A stretch of 64,000 nucleotides of DNA, taken from positions 1 through 64,000 of the forward strand of contig JBBREP010000007.1 of assembly GCA_038202885.1 (NCBI GenBank). Reading direction: 5' to 3'. Shown here piece by piece: positions 51,731 to 59,663 of this stretch. The notes beneath the pieces were generated by a model. That model was not told the origin of the DNA. It ran no database searches and worked only from the letters and a program-made list of their open reading frames with translations. Each line of letters starts with the position of its first letter. Position 1 is the stretch's first letter. This DNA is from JBBREP01 sp038202885 (GTDB taxonomy: Bacteria > Actinomycetota > Acidimicrobiia > IMCC26256 > PALSA-610). The position numbers and the translations under genes were made by a program.

Positions 51731-52549
51731 ATGGCGAAACTGTCAGCGCACGAACGGGCCGAACTCGAGGCCGAGCGCGACTTCCTCGTGCGGTCGCTCG
51801 ACGACCTCGAAGCCGAACGCGCCGATGGCGCGATCGATGACGCCACCTACGAGACGTTGCACTCGGATTACACCGCGCGCACAGCCGACGTGTTGCGCAC
51901 ACTCGCCAGCGGAACCGCGCGTCGGGCGCCGAAGCCACCGCCGGTGCCGAAGGGTCGCCGGGCGGTCGTGGTGTTCGCGATCGTGGTGTTCGCGGGCGGG
52001 GCGGCGTTCTCGCTCGCGAAGGCGTCGGGCACGCGCGCTCCTGGCGGGCTACCGACTGGTGGCGTGGGAACCGTCGCACCCGACCCCAACTCGTACGAGG
52101 GCCACATTGGCGCGGCCCGGCGATTCCGCGCCGAGAGCATCACCGACAAGGCCACCAAGGAGTACCTCGCCGCGGCGAAGGTGCGTCCCAAGTCGGCCGA
52201 GCCGGTCACCGAACTGGCCGAGATGCTCCTCACGCGCATCGCAACCGGACTGAGCAACGACTCGCGTCTTGTCACCCAGGCCGGCCAACTGCTCGACCGT
52301 GCGATCGCGCTCGACCCGAAGTATGCGCAGGCCTATCTCTACAAGGGCCTGGTGTTCAAGGCGCAAGGCAAGCCGGGCTCGCAGTCGGTGGCGCTGTTCC
52401 GCAAGTATCTCGCGCTGGCCCCGAACGGAGCGCAGGCCGAGATGGCCCGTAGCCTGATCACGCAGTTCACGAGCCCCACCACCACGTCGACCACCCCGCC
52501 GACCACCACGTCGACAACAACGTCCACTGCAACGTCCACGACGCCCTGA
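51731..52549 (+). CDS. ccmI: CcmI-like TPR protein
   Basis: This 272-residue protein starts with a CcmI-like helix pair (LEAERDFLVRSLDDLEAERADGAIDDATYETL), then one membrane helix (AVVVFAIVVFAGGAAFSL), then TPR-like repeats (LLDRAIALDPKYAQAYLYKGLVF). CcmI binds the C-terminus of apocytochrome c. The last 30 residues are Thr/Ser/Pro-rich. It begins three bases after ccmH, ending the ccm set. Confidence 0.88.
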   Translation: MAKLSAHERAELEAERDFLVRSLDDLEAERADGAIDDATYETLHSDYTARTADVLRTLASGTARRAPKPPPVPKGRRAVVVFAIVVFAGGAAFSLAKASGTRAPGGLPTGGVGTVAPDPNSYEGHIGAARRFRAESITDKATKEYLAAAKVRPKSAEPVTELAEMLLTRIATGLSNDSRLVTQAGQLLDRAIALDPKYAQAYLYKGLVFKAQGKPGSQSVALFRKYLALAPNGAQAEMARSLITQFTSPTTTSTTPPTTTSTTTSTATSTTP

Positions 52550-52559
52550 GGAGCCCACG

Positions 52560-53036
52560 TTGGTAGACCAGCCTGAATACGCGATTGACGGTTCCAAGAT
52601 CTACCGCACCACCATCACCCTTGCTGCTGGCCCCATCGTGATGGACCTCGACCCGCAGCTCGCCGCGAACACGGTCAACAATTTCGTCGGGCTCGCGCGC
52701 CAGGGCTATTACGACGGCCTCACGTTTCACCGTGTCGTTCCCGATTTCGTCGTGCAAGGCGGTTGCCCGCAGGGCTCGGGTGCCGGCGGGCCGGGCTACA
52801 AGTTCCGTGACGAGCCGGTGCAGGGCGAGTACACGCTCGGTGCCGTCGCCATGGCGAACGCGGGCAAGCACACGAACGGCTCGCAGTTCTTCATCTGCAT
52901 CGACGACTGCACCCGCAAGCTGACCAAGGACTACAACCTGTTCGGTTACGTGGTCGAGGGCATGGACGTGGCGCTCGGCGTCAAGGTCGGCGACGTCATG
53001 CAGACCGTCGTCGTCGAAGAAATCGACCGCCCCTAA
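52560..53036 (+). CDS. Cyclophilin-type peptidyl-prolyl cis-trans isomerase
   Basis: This 158-residue soluble isomerase has FHRVVPDFVVQGGCPQGSG with the catalytic Arg, GSQFFICI and a final strand in NLFGYVVEGMD. No signal peptide, so it is cytoplasmic. TTG 52560 is supported by GAGGAG seven bases upstream. It lies 10 bases after ccmI and may be read with that operon. Confidence 0.94.
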   Translation: MVDQPEYAIDGSKIYRTTITLAAGPIVMDLDPQLAANTVNNFVGLARQGYYDGLTFHRVVPDFVVQGGCPQGSGAGGPGYKFRDEPVQGEYTLGAVAMANAGKHTNGSQFFICIDDCTRKLTKDYNLFGYVVEGMDVALGVKVGDVMQTVVVEEIDRP

Positions 53037-53050
53037 ACAACGCACCGCAT

Positions 53051-53962
53051 CTAGGCTTCGGCGACCTCGAGCATGGCGGCGTGTTCCACGCCGATGGCGC
53101 GCTTTTTGATCGCATCCCCACGGGCGATGTGGACGAGTTCGGCGATGAGCGGTACTGCGCAGACCGCCAGGACGATCTCGAGCAGTCCGTTGCTCGCGTT
53201 CAGCATCTTGAGCGCCGAGAACACCAGTGCGAAGATGATGACGGGGCGGATGTAGGCGTCGTTCGCCTTCGCCGACATCCGAGCGCCGAGGTACACCGCG
53301 GGCACCGCACCGATGAGCAACGATGACGTCGTCGAGAATTGCAGGTGACCCCACAGTGCGATGCCGAGCGTCGCGCTGCCGATGAGCGGGATCGCCTGCA
53401 CGAGGTCGGTGCCTACCAGTTCACGAGTTGAAATGCGCGGGTAGAGCACCATCAGCAGCACGACCATGAGCGAACCCGAACCCACCGACGTGAGCCCGAC
53501 GATGAAGCCGCCGACGACGCCGATGCACACCGTTGGAAGGATTTTGACCGGCAGCGTTCCGGGCGCGGCGTGTTCCCGCGGCATGCGCGTGCTGACGACG
53601 GCCTTGGCGATCATCGCCAAGGCGGCGATGACGAGCACCCATCCGAGAATCTTCTTGACCGTGGTGTCGACGTCGCCACCGATATGGGTGATCGTGTACA
53701 CACCGACGATTGCCGCCGGCATCGATCCGAGGCTGAGCCAACCGACCAGCCGGCGGTTGACGGTGCCCGAGCGCAGGTGGACCGCGCCGCCGATCGGCTT
53801 CAGCACGAGCGACGCGACGATGTCGGTCGACACGGCCGCCAGAGGATTCACGTTGAGCATGATCAGCAGCGGCGTGAGCAAGGCGCCGCCACCGACCCCG
53901 GTGAGGCCGATGACGAAGCCGGCGATGAGCCCGGCCAGGGCGATGGCGAAGTCGATATGCAC
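53051..53962 (-). CDS. TauE/SafE family sulfite/sulfonate exporter
   Basis: This 303-residue membrane protein has about eight helices in two homologous halves, each starting with a TGVGGG or TSVGSG motif (GLIAGFVIGLTGVGGGALLTP and VGGFIVGLTSVGSGSLMV). The family exports sulfite, sulfonates or related anions. It diverges from an Rrf2 regulator followed by a sulfite-oxidase-fold gene, which supports sulfite as the anion. Two near-identical 22-bp repeats sit in the shared promoter region. Confidence 0.9.
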   Translation of the reverse strand: MHIDFAIALAGLIAGFVIGLTGVGGGALLTPLLIMLNVNPLAAVSTDIVASLVLKPIGGAVHLRSGTVNRRLVGWLSLGSMPAAIVGVYTITHIGGDVDTTVKKILGWVLVIAALAMIAKAVVSTRMPREHAAPGTLPVKILPTVCIGVVGGFIVGLTSVGSGSLMVVLLMVLYPRISTRELVGTDLVQAIPLIGSATLGIALWGHLQFSTTSSLLIGAVPAVYLGARMSAKANDAYIRPVIIFALVFSALKMLNASNGLLEIVLAVCAVPLIAELVHIARGDAIKKRAIGVEHAAMLEVAEA

Positions 53963-53987
53963 GAACGCAGTCCTCGGCGAAAACGAT

Positions 53988-54055
53988 AGTCAACTGAAGT
54001 GGTCGACAAAGTAGACAACATGGGTACGAGGAAAGTCAAGTGCTTTGGTCGACAA
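53988..54055. promoter_or_regulatory. Pair of 22-bp direct repeats, candidate Rrf2 operator
   Basis: Copies at 53988-54009 and 54034-54055 match at 18 of 22 bases; both begin AGTCAA and end TGGTCGACAA. They are 46 bp apart in the 122-bp gap between the divergent exporter and Rrf2 genes. I infer binding by the Rrf2 protein. Confidence 0.5.
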
Positions 54056-54084
54056 GCGCGAGGATGTGACCAAGGAGGTTCGGC

Positions 54085-54540
54085 ATGCGGATCACGGCCA
54101 AGGCTGACTATGCGGTGCGAGCGGCGGCGGTGCTCGCCGCAGCTGAGCCCGGCGTGCCGGTGAAAGGGGAGGCGATCGCCACCGCCCAGCGGATCCCACT
54201 GAACTTCTTGGAGAACATTCTGCGCGAGCTTCGCCGGGCCGGGATCATCCGCACCCAGCGCGGGGCCGACGGCGGCTACCTCCTGGCGGTGGCGGCGAAC
54301 ACCGTGAGCGTCGCTGACGTGATCCGAGCCGTGGAGGGTCCGTTGGCCGCGATTCAAGGGGTGCGGCCCGATCAGCTCCATTACGACGGCGCGGCCGCGG
54401 CCTTGGCCGACGTCTGGGTCGCGATGCGGGCGAGCCTGCGTTCGGTGCTCGAGAACGTCACGCTGGCCGACATCGCACGCGGAGAACTTCCGAAATCGGT
54501 CAAGCGCTTGGTCAACGATGCGGAGGCGTGGCAGCCATGA
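54085..54540 (+). CDS. Rrf2 family transcriptional regulator
   Basis: This 151-residue regulator has the Rrf2 winged helix (MRITAKADYAVRAAAVLA, LPLNFLENILRELRRAGIIRTQRGADGGYLL). It lacks the three cysteines that hold an iron-sulfur cluster in IscR and NsrR, so it resembles the CymR-like, cluster-free branch known for sulfur control. AAGGAGG eight bases before ATG 54085 fixes the start. The sulfite-oxidase-fold gene overlaps its stop (ATGA). Confidence 0.92.
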   Translation: MRITAKADYAVRAAAVLAAAEPGVPVKGEAIATAQRIPLNFLENILRELRRAGIIRTQRGADGGYLLAVAANTVSVADVIRAVEGPLAAIQGVRPDQLHYDGAAAALADVWVAMRASLRSVLENVTLADIARGELPKSVKRLVNDAEAWQP

Positions 54541-55142
54541 GTTTCTTCGACCGGAATCGGAAACAGTTAGCTGCGATGGGTATCGATCCGTCGCGATTGC
54601 CGCCGGGGCAGTATCACACCGAACGATTTCCTGTCCTCCACGTCGGCGACGTACCGACGATCACTCGCGACCAGTTCACGCTGGCGGTCTTCGGTGAGGT
54701 CGAGCGGCCAACCACGTTTTCGTTCGCCGATCTCGAAGCGCTCGGTCCCGTCGAGCTCACCTTCGATATCCATTGCGTCACGAAATGGTCGCGCTTCGAC
54801 ACAACGTGGAAAGGCGTGCGGTTTGTCGACCTCATGCACACAGTGGGCGTGAAGCCCTCGGCCCGCCATGTGATCGAGCACGCGGTCTACGGCTACACCA
54901 CCAACGTGCCGCTGGCCGACTGCATGCGCGACAACGTGCTCGTCGCGTGGGAACACGGCGGCGTGCCGCTCGAAGCCGAGCACGGTGGACCGGTGCGGCT
55001 CGTCGTGCCGCACCTCTACTTCTGGAAGTCGGCGAAGTGGCTCGAAGGTATCGAGCTGCGAGTCGACGATCAGCCGGGTTTCTGGGAGCAGAACGGCTAC
55101 CACAATTACGGCGACCCGTTTCTTGAGCAGCGGTTCTCGTAG
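54537..55142 (+). CDS. Sulfite oxidase-fold molybdopterin-dependent oxidoreductase
   Basis: This 201-residue protein has the sulfite-oxidase/YedY molybdopterin fold, with the metal-binding Cys in FDIHCVTKWSRFDTTW and RLVVPHLYFWKSAKW. It lacks a twin-arginine signal and heme domain, so it appears cytoplasmic. The substrate could be sulfite or another sulfur compound. It is joined to the Rrf2 gene by ATGA and faces a TauE-type exporter. Confidence 0.9.
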   Translation: MSFFDRNRKQLAAMGIDPSRLPPGQYHTERFPVLHVGDVPTITRDQFTLAVFGEVERPTTFSFADLEALGPVELTFDIHCVTKWSRFDTTWKGVRFVDLMHTVGVKPSARHVIEHAVYGYTTNVPLADCMRDNVLVAWEHGGVPLEAEHGGPVRLVVPHLYFWKSAKWLEGIELRVDDQPGFWEQNGYHNYGDPFLEQRFS

Positions 55143-55162
55143 TCAAACGGCGCGAGCGGCGA

Positions 55163-55207
55163 CCATTGGTACTTGGCTTGCAATAGTTACGCCTCAAGTA
55201 CCAATGG
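55163..55207. repeat. 13-bp inverted repeat enclosing the start codon of the DUF3137-like gene
   Basis: CCATTGGTACTTG (55163-55175) and its perfect complement (55195-55207) flank a 19-nt loop. The right arm includes the ATG at 55204. It is noticeably AT-richer than its surroundings. It may end the upstream transcript or mask the start codon. Confidence 0.75.
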
Positions 55208-55938
55208 ACGCGCTGCCGCGGCGGTCCGCCCGTAGGATCAGCGTTGTGGGCATTGCCGCCATCATCGTCATCGCCGTCGCCATCATCGGCGCGATCGGGT
55301 ACTTCGCGTGGAAGAAGCGCCAGGCCGAGATCGCGGCGCTGGCCGCACTGGCGGCCAGCCTCGGGTTGCAGTACTCACAGAGCGACCCGGGCAACGTGCT
55401 CGCGATGCCGTTCAAGTTCCTGCGGCAAGGCGATGAGCAGAAGGTGCGCGACTTCCTCGTGGGCACGCACGACGGCCGCGATCTGCAGCTGTTCGACTTC
55501 GACGCCATCACCGAAACGCGCAGTACCAACGCGCAGGGCATGACGACCACTTCGCACTCGCATCATCACTACACGTGCGGGACGATCACGATGGCGGCGG
55601 CGTGTCCGGAGCTCAGGATCGGCCAGGAGAACTTCTTGTCGCGCCTCGGCAGCCATATCGGTGTGCACGATGTCGAGTTCGAATCGGCCGAGTTCAACAA
55701 GGAATTCCGTGTGCACTGCGACGACCAGCGGTTCGCGTTCTCTCTCATCGACGCGCGGATGATGGAGTGGCTACTCACCGCCGCGGGTTCGGTTCCCGCG
55801 ATCGAAGTCGTTGGGCCGTTCGTGTTCCTTGCCGTGAATCGCATGAATCCGTCGGAGTGGTCGAGCCTGCTCGAGTGGTTCGACCAGTTCCTTGCCCATG
55901 TGCCCGAAGTCGTCTACTCCACCTACCCGCCGAGGTGA
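55204..55938 (+). CDS. Membrane-anchored DUF3137-like protein
   Basis: This 244-residue protein has a single N-terminal membrane helix (VVGIAAIIVIAVAIIGAIGYFAW) and a soluble domain with LQLFDFDAITETRSTN, a His-rich strand (TSHSHHHYTC) and FRVHCDDQRFAFSLIDARMMEWL, resembling DUF3137. Function is unknown. ATG 55204 lies in the inverted repeat. A LemA gene starts four bases after its stop, and such pairs are common. Confidence 0.8.
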   Translation: MDALPRRSARRISVVGIAAIIVIAVAIIGAIGYFAWKKRQAEIAALAALAASLGLQYSQSDPGNVLAMPFKFLRQGDEQKVRDFLVGTHDGRDLQLFDFDAITETRSTNAQGMTTTSHSHHHYTCGTITMAAACPELRIGQENFLSRLGSHIGVHDVEFESAEFNKEFRVHCDDQRFAFSLIDARMMEWLLTAAGSVPAIEVVGPFVFLAVNRMNPSEWSSLLEWFDQFLAHVPEVVYSTYPPR

Positions 55939-55942
55939 CGCC

Positions 55943-56497
55943 ATGGGCATAGCGATCATCCTCATCGTCATCTTCGTCGTGGTCGCGCTCGTGCCGTTGT
56001 TCGTGTTCAACGGTCTTGTGCGGGCGCGCAACCTCGTCACGAACTCATGGGCGCTGGTCGACACCGAGCTGCAACGCCGCCACGATCTCGTGCCCAATCT
56101 CGTCGCGACCGTCAAGGGCTACGCGGCGCACGAACAAGGAGTGTTCGACGCGCTCACCAAGGCTCGAGCCGATGCGGTGGCAGCCGGACCCGACGCGGCG
56201 CAACGCACCGAGAGTGAGACCGCACTCGTCGGTGGGCTCGGCCGACTCTTCGCAGTCGCTGAGGCCTACCCGGATCTCAAAGCGAACGAGGAGTTCCTCG
56301 CGCTCCAGCGTCAACTCGTCGACACCGAGGACCGCATCGCGGTGGCCCGGCGCGTGTACAACGCGAACGTGCGCGACTACAACACGCGGATCCAGTCGTT
56401 CCCTGGCCTGGTGTTCGCTGGAAGCGGCCGCTTCGCCGTGGCGGCGCCGTTCGACGTGGGCGAGAGCATCCGCAACGAGGCGCCTCCAGCCGTGTGA
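55943..56497 (+). CDS. LemA family protein
   Basis: This 184-residue protein has one N-terminal helix (IAIILIVIFVVVALVPLFVF) and a helical bundle with SWALVDTELQRRHDLVPNLV and ARRVYNANVRDYNTRIQSFPG, hallmarks of LemA. Role is unknown, often linked to the cell envelope. GAGGTG is five bases before ATG 55943. Confidence 0.93.
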   Translation: MGIAIILIVIFVVVALVPLFVFNGLVRARNLVTNSWALVDTELQRRHDLVPNLVATVKGYAAHEQGVFDALTKARADAVAAGPDAAQRTESETALVGGLGRLFAVAEAYPDLKANEEFLALQRQLVDTEDRIAVARRVYNANVRDYNTRIQSFPGLVFAGSGRFAVAAPFDVGESIRNEAPPAV

Positions 56498-56533
56498 GCC
56501 GGCCTCCCGGCCCCGAGTTGTCAAGGTGGCGCA

Positions 56534-56555
56534 ATACAAGTACGATACAAGTGTG
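56534..56555. promoter_or_regulatory. Tandem 11-bp repeats just before the GntR gene
   Basis: ATACAAGT occurs at 56534-56541 and 56545-56552, one helical turn apart, right before the GntR start. It may be the regulator's own operator. Confidence 0.4.
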
Positions 56556-57296
56556 ATGCGGTATCTCGAAGTGGCCGACAACCTGCGCGAGCGACTCGCG
56601 CGGGGCGAGGTCGCCGCCGGCGGGGCCCTGCCCTCGGAAGCCGAGATCGGCGCCGAGTGCGGCGCCAGCCGGGTCACGATACGCCGCGCCCTGGAACAGC
56701 TGCGCGGCGAAGGGCTCGTGACGAGCCGGCGGGGGAGTGGCTGGTTCGTCGCCCACGACCCGGTGCGTCAAGCGCTCGGGAGGGTCACCACCGTCGAGGC
56801 CGCGCTCGAGGCCGCCGGCGCGCGCCCCGAGCGGTACGTACTCGAGTTTGCGTTCGAAGCGGCGTCGGCCGTGGTCGCCGAGGCCCTCGGACTCGCGCGC
56901 GACGCCGAGGTGTTGCGAGTGCTTCGTCTCAACCTCGCCGACGGCGAACCGTTCGCGCTCGTGACGGTGTGGGTCCCCGGCGAACTTGGCCACTACTTGT
57001 CGCGCGCCGAAGTCGAGGTCGCCACGTTTTACGACCTGCTGCCGTTGCGGGGTGTCGCGCTCGGCCGCGCCGTGCAACAAATCGGCGCGGACATCGCGTC
57101 GGCCGACGACGCCCGCCACCTCCATGTGGCCAAGGGGTCGGCCGTGCTCACCGCTCGGCGCATCACGAACGATTGCTCGGGCAACCCCGTGATCTTCTCG
57201 TTGCACCGCTATCCCGCGCACCGCACCTCGATCGAGATCGAGCTGCCGTCGCTAGCCTTCGAAACCGCCACCCACACTGGAGCCCGTCATGGCTGA
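56556..57296 (+). CDS. GntR family regulator with UTRA domain, coupled to aconitase
   Basis: This 246-residue HutC-type regulator has an N-terminal winged helix (LPSEAEIGAECGASRVTIRRALEQLRGEGLV) and a C-terminal UTRA effector domain. Its stop lies 8 bases inside the aconitase gene, so the two are translated together; a citrate-cycle intermediate may be the ligand. No clear ribosome binding site precedes ATG 56556. Confidence 0.9.
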   Translation: MRYLEVADNLRERLARGEVAAGGALPSEAEIGAECGASRVTIRRALEQLRGEGLVTSRRGSGWFVAHDPVRQALGRVTTVEAALEAAGARPERYVLEFAFEAASAVVAEALGLARDAEVLRVLRLNLADGEPFALVTVWVPGELGHYLSRAEVEVATFYDLLPLRGVALGRAVQQIGADIASADDARHLHVAKGSAVLTARRITNDCSGNPVIFSLHRYPAHRTSIEIELPSLAFETATHTGARHG

Positions 57297-59577
57297 TCAA
57301 CAAGCACACGTAGGACCAAGCACGCCCGCCTCGCTCGTGCAACACGCGTACGAACGACTGGCGAGCAGCGCAACCGTTGCGCGCGAACGACTCGGACGAC
57401 CGATCACGTTCGCCGAGAAGGTGTTGTTCGGCCACGCCGACAACGTGGCCACGATCGGCCTCGGGCGCGGTGTCGACTACAGCGACTATCGCCCCGACCG
57501 CGTTGCGATGCAAGATGCCACGGCGCAAATGGCGCTCCTCCAGTTCATGCTCGCGAAGATGCCGAGCACGGCCGTGCCCACCACGGTGCACTGCGACCAC
57601 CTCATCCAGGCTCGCGTGGGCGCCGCCGCCGATATGAAGGTGGCGCTCGACATCAACAGCGAGGTCTACGACTTCTTGCGCACGGTTTCGGCGAAATACG
57701 GCATCGGTTTTTGGAAGCCGGGCAGCGGCATCATCCACCAGGTCGTGCTCGAGAACTACGCCTTCCCGGGCGGGATGATGATCGGCACCGACTCGCACAC
57801 TCCCAACGCCGGCGGGCTCGGCATGGTGGCGATCGGTGTGGGCGGCGCCGACGCGGTCGACGTGATGGCGGGGTGGCCCTTCAACACACGCGTGCCCAAG
57901 CTGATTGGTGTGCACCTCACCGGCTCGCTGTCGGGATGGGCCGCACCCAAGGACATCATCTTGAAGGTCGCCGGCATCCTCACGGTGAAGGGTGGCACCG
58001 GTGCCATCGTCGAGTACTTCGGTCCCGGCGCCGAATCGATCAGCGCCACCGGCAAGGCAACGGTGTGCAACATGGGCGCCGAGATTGGTGCGACGTGCTC
58101 GGTGTTCGCCTACGACGCGCACACCGCGCAATACCTGAAGGCGACGCGCCGCGAGGACCTCGCTGATCTGGCTGACCGTTACGCCGAACTCTTGCGCAAC
58201 GACGCCGAGGTGACCGCCGACCCCGAGCGTTACTACGACCGGGTGATCGAGATCGATCTTTCTGAACTCGGACCGCACCTCGTTGGTCCGCACACGCCCG
58301 ACCTCGACCGTCCGATTGGCGACATGGCGGCGGCGGTGCGGGCTGAGGGCTACCCCGTCGAGATCAGTTCCGCCCTCGTCGGTTCGTGCACGAACTCCTC
58401 CTATGAGGACATCGGTCGTGCGGCGAACATCGCGCGCCAAGCTTCGGCGAAGGGCATGCGTGTGAAGACACCGTTGCTCATCACGCCCGGTTCGGAGCAG
58501 GTGCGCGCCACGATCGAGCGCGACGGTCTGCTTGCCGACCTCGAGGCGATCGGCGCGACTGTGCTCGCCAACGCGTGTGGCCCGTGCATCGGTCAATGGC
58601 AGCGCGACGACGTGCCGAAGGGCACGCGCAACACGATCGTGTCGAGTTTCAACCGCAACTTCCCGGCCCGTAACGACGGCAACAAGGAGACGTTGTCGTT
58701 CATCGGGTCACCCGACACGGTCGTCGCCTTGGCGCTGAGCGGCCGACTCGACTTCGATTTCACGAGCCAGCCACTGGTGGCACCCGACGGTTCCGAAGTG
58801 CGCCTCGAAGCGCCTTTTGCCGACGATCTGCCGTCGCGGGGCTTCGATCAGGGTGCCTCGGGCTTTGTTCCGCCTGCGGCCGATCCCGACGCGGTCACGG
58901 TCGTGGTGGCGCCCGGTAGCGACCGTCTCGAACTCCTCACGCCGTTCGCGGCCTGGGACGGCCGTGACTTCGCCGGTCTGCGCGTCTTGCTCAAGGCCAA
59001 GGGAAAGTGCACGACCGACCACATCTCGCCTGCCGGCCCATGGCTCACCTACCGGGGTCACCTCACCAACATCTCGGGCAACATGTTCCTCGGTGCGAAC
59101 AACGCCTTCGCTGACAAGGAGCCCGGGCTCGGTGTCGACGTGCGTGACGGTTCGGTCAAGGCATTGCCCGAACTCGCGCGTGAGTACAAGGCCGCGGGCA
59201 TCGCGTGGCTCGCGGTCGGCGACGAGAACTGGGGTGAAGGCTCGTCGCGCGAGCACGCCGCCATGGAACCGCGGTACATGGGCTGCAAGGCGATCCTCGT
59301 GCGATCCTTCGCCCGCATTCACGAAGCCAACCTGAAAAAGCAAGGTGTGCTGCCGCTGACGTTTGGCGACCCGGCCGACTACGACAAGGTGCAGGTCGAC
59401 GACACGGTCGATGTCACCGGACTCGCGGCCCTCGCTCCGGGTTCGCAGATCACGGTGGTGCTGCACCACGCTGATGGCAGTCACGACGACGTGGTGTGCA
59501 ACCACACGATGAGCGACGAGCACATCGGCTGGTTCCGAGCCGGTTCGGCGCTCAACTTGCTGGCCACCAGGACCTGA
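57289..59577 (+). CDS. Aconitate hydratase, mitochondrial type
   Basis: This 762-residue [4Fe-4S] enzyme converts citrate and isocitrate. Cluster cysteines are in VGSCTNSSYEDI and ANACGPCIGQW. Substrate residues are seen in MIGTDSHTPNAGGLGM and GEGSSREHAAMEPR. The length and the short gap between the cluster region and the swivel domain match the mitochondrial type rather than AcnA (about 890-940). ATG 57289 overlaps the GntR gene by 8 bases. A GC hairpin follows. Confidence 0.95.
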   Translation: MADQQAHVGPSTPASLVQHAYERLASSATVARERLGRPITFAEKVLFGHADNVATIGLGRGVDYSDYRPDRVAMQDATAQMALLQFMLAKMPSTAVPTTVHCDHLIQARVGAAADMKVALDINSEVYDFLRTVSAKYGIGFWKPGSGIIHQVVLENYAFPGGMMIGTDSHTPNAGGLGMVAIGVGGADAVDVMAGWPFNTRVPKLIGVHLTGSLSGWAAPKDIILKVAGILTVKGGTGAIVEYFGPGAESISATGKATVCNMGAEIGATCSVFAYDAHTAQYLKATRREDLADLADRYAELLRNDAEVTADPERYYDRVIEIDLSELGPHLVGPHTPDLDRPIGDMAAAVRAEGYPVEISSALVGSCTNSSYEDIGRAANIARQASAKGMRVKTPLLITPGSEQVRATIERDGLLADLEAIGATVLANACGPCIGQWQRDDVPKGTRNTIVSSFNRNFPARNDGNKETLSFIGSPDTVVALALSGRLDFDFTSQPLVAPDGSEVRLEAPFADDLPSRGFDQGASGFVPPAADPDAVTVVVAPGSDRLELLTPFAAWDGRDFAGLRVLLKAKGKCTTDHISPAGPWLTYRGHLTNISGNMFLGANNAFADKEPGLGVDVRDGSVKALPELAREYKAAGIAWLAVGDENWGEGSSREHAAMEPRYMGCKAILVRSFARIHEANLKKQGVLPLTFGDPADYDKVQVDDTVDVTGLAALAPGSQITVVLHHADGSHDDVVCNHTMSDEHIGWFRAGSALNLLATRT

Positions 59578-59583
59578 TAACCC

Positions 59584-59618
59584 GACCGTTTGCCGCTCCG
59601 GCGGCACGGGCGACGGTC
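59584..59618. terminator. GC-rich terminator-like hairpin
   Basis: GCCGC-TCCG-GCGGC (59592-59605) is nested within GACCGT (59584-59589) and ACGGTC (59613-59618) in the gap between convergent aconitase and cysteine desulfurase genes. There is no T-run. Confidence 0.5.
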
Positions 59619-59663
59619 AGATCGGCACACGGTCGGCTCCGATGTTCCCAACGGGTGCGAGAC

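Noticed and set aside
52470..52546. Short triplet-rich repeat near the end of ccmI, checked as a CRISPR or tandem array
   Set aside because: It encodes a Thr/Pro-rich tail in frame; units are irregular and there are no spacers.
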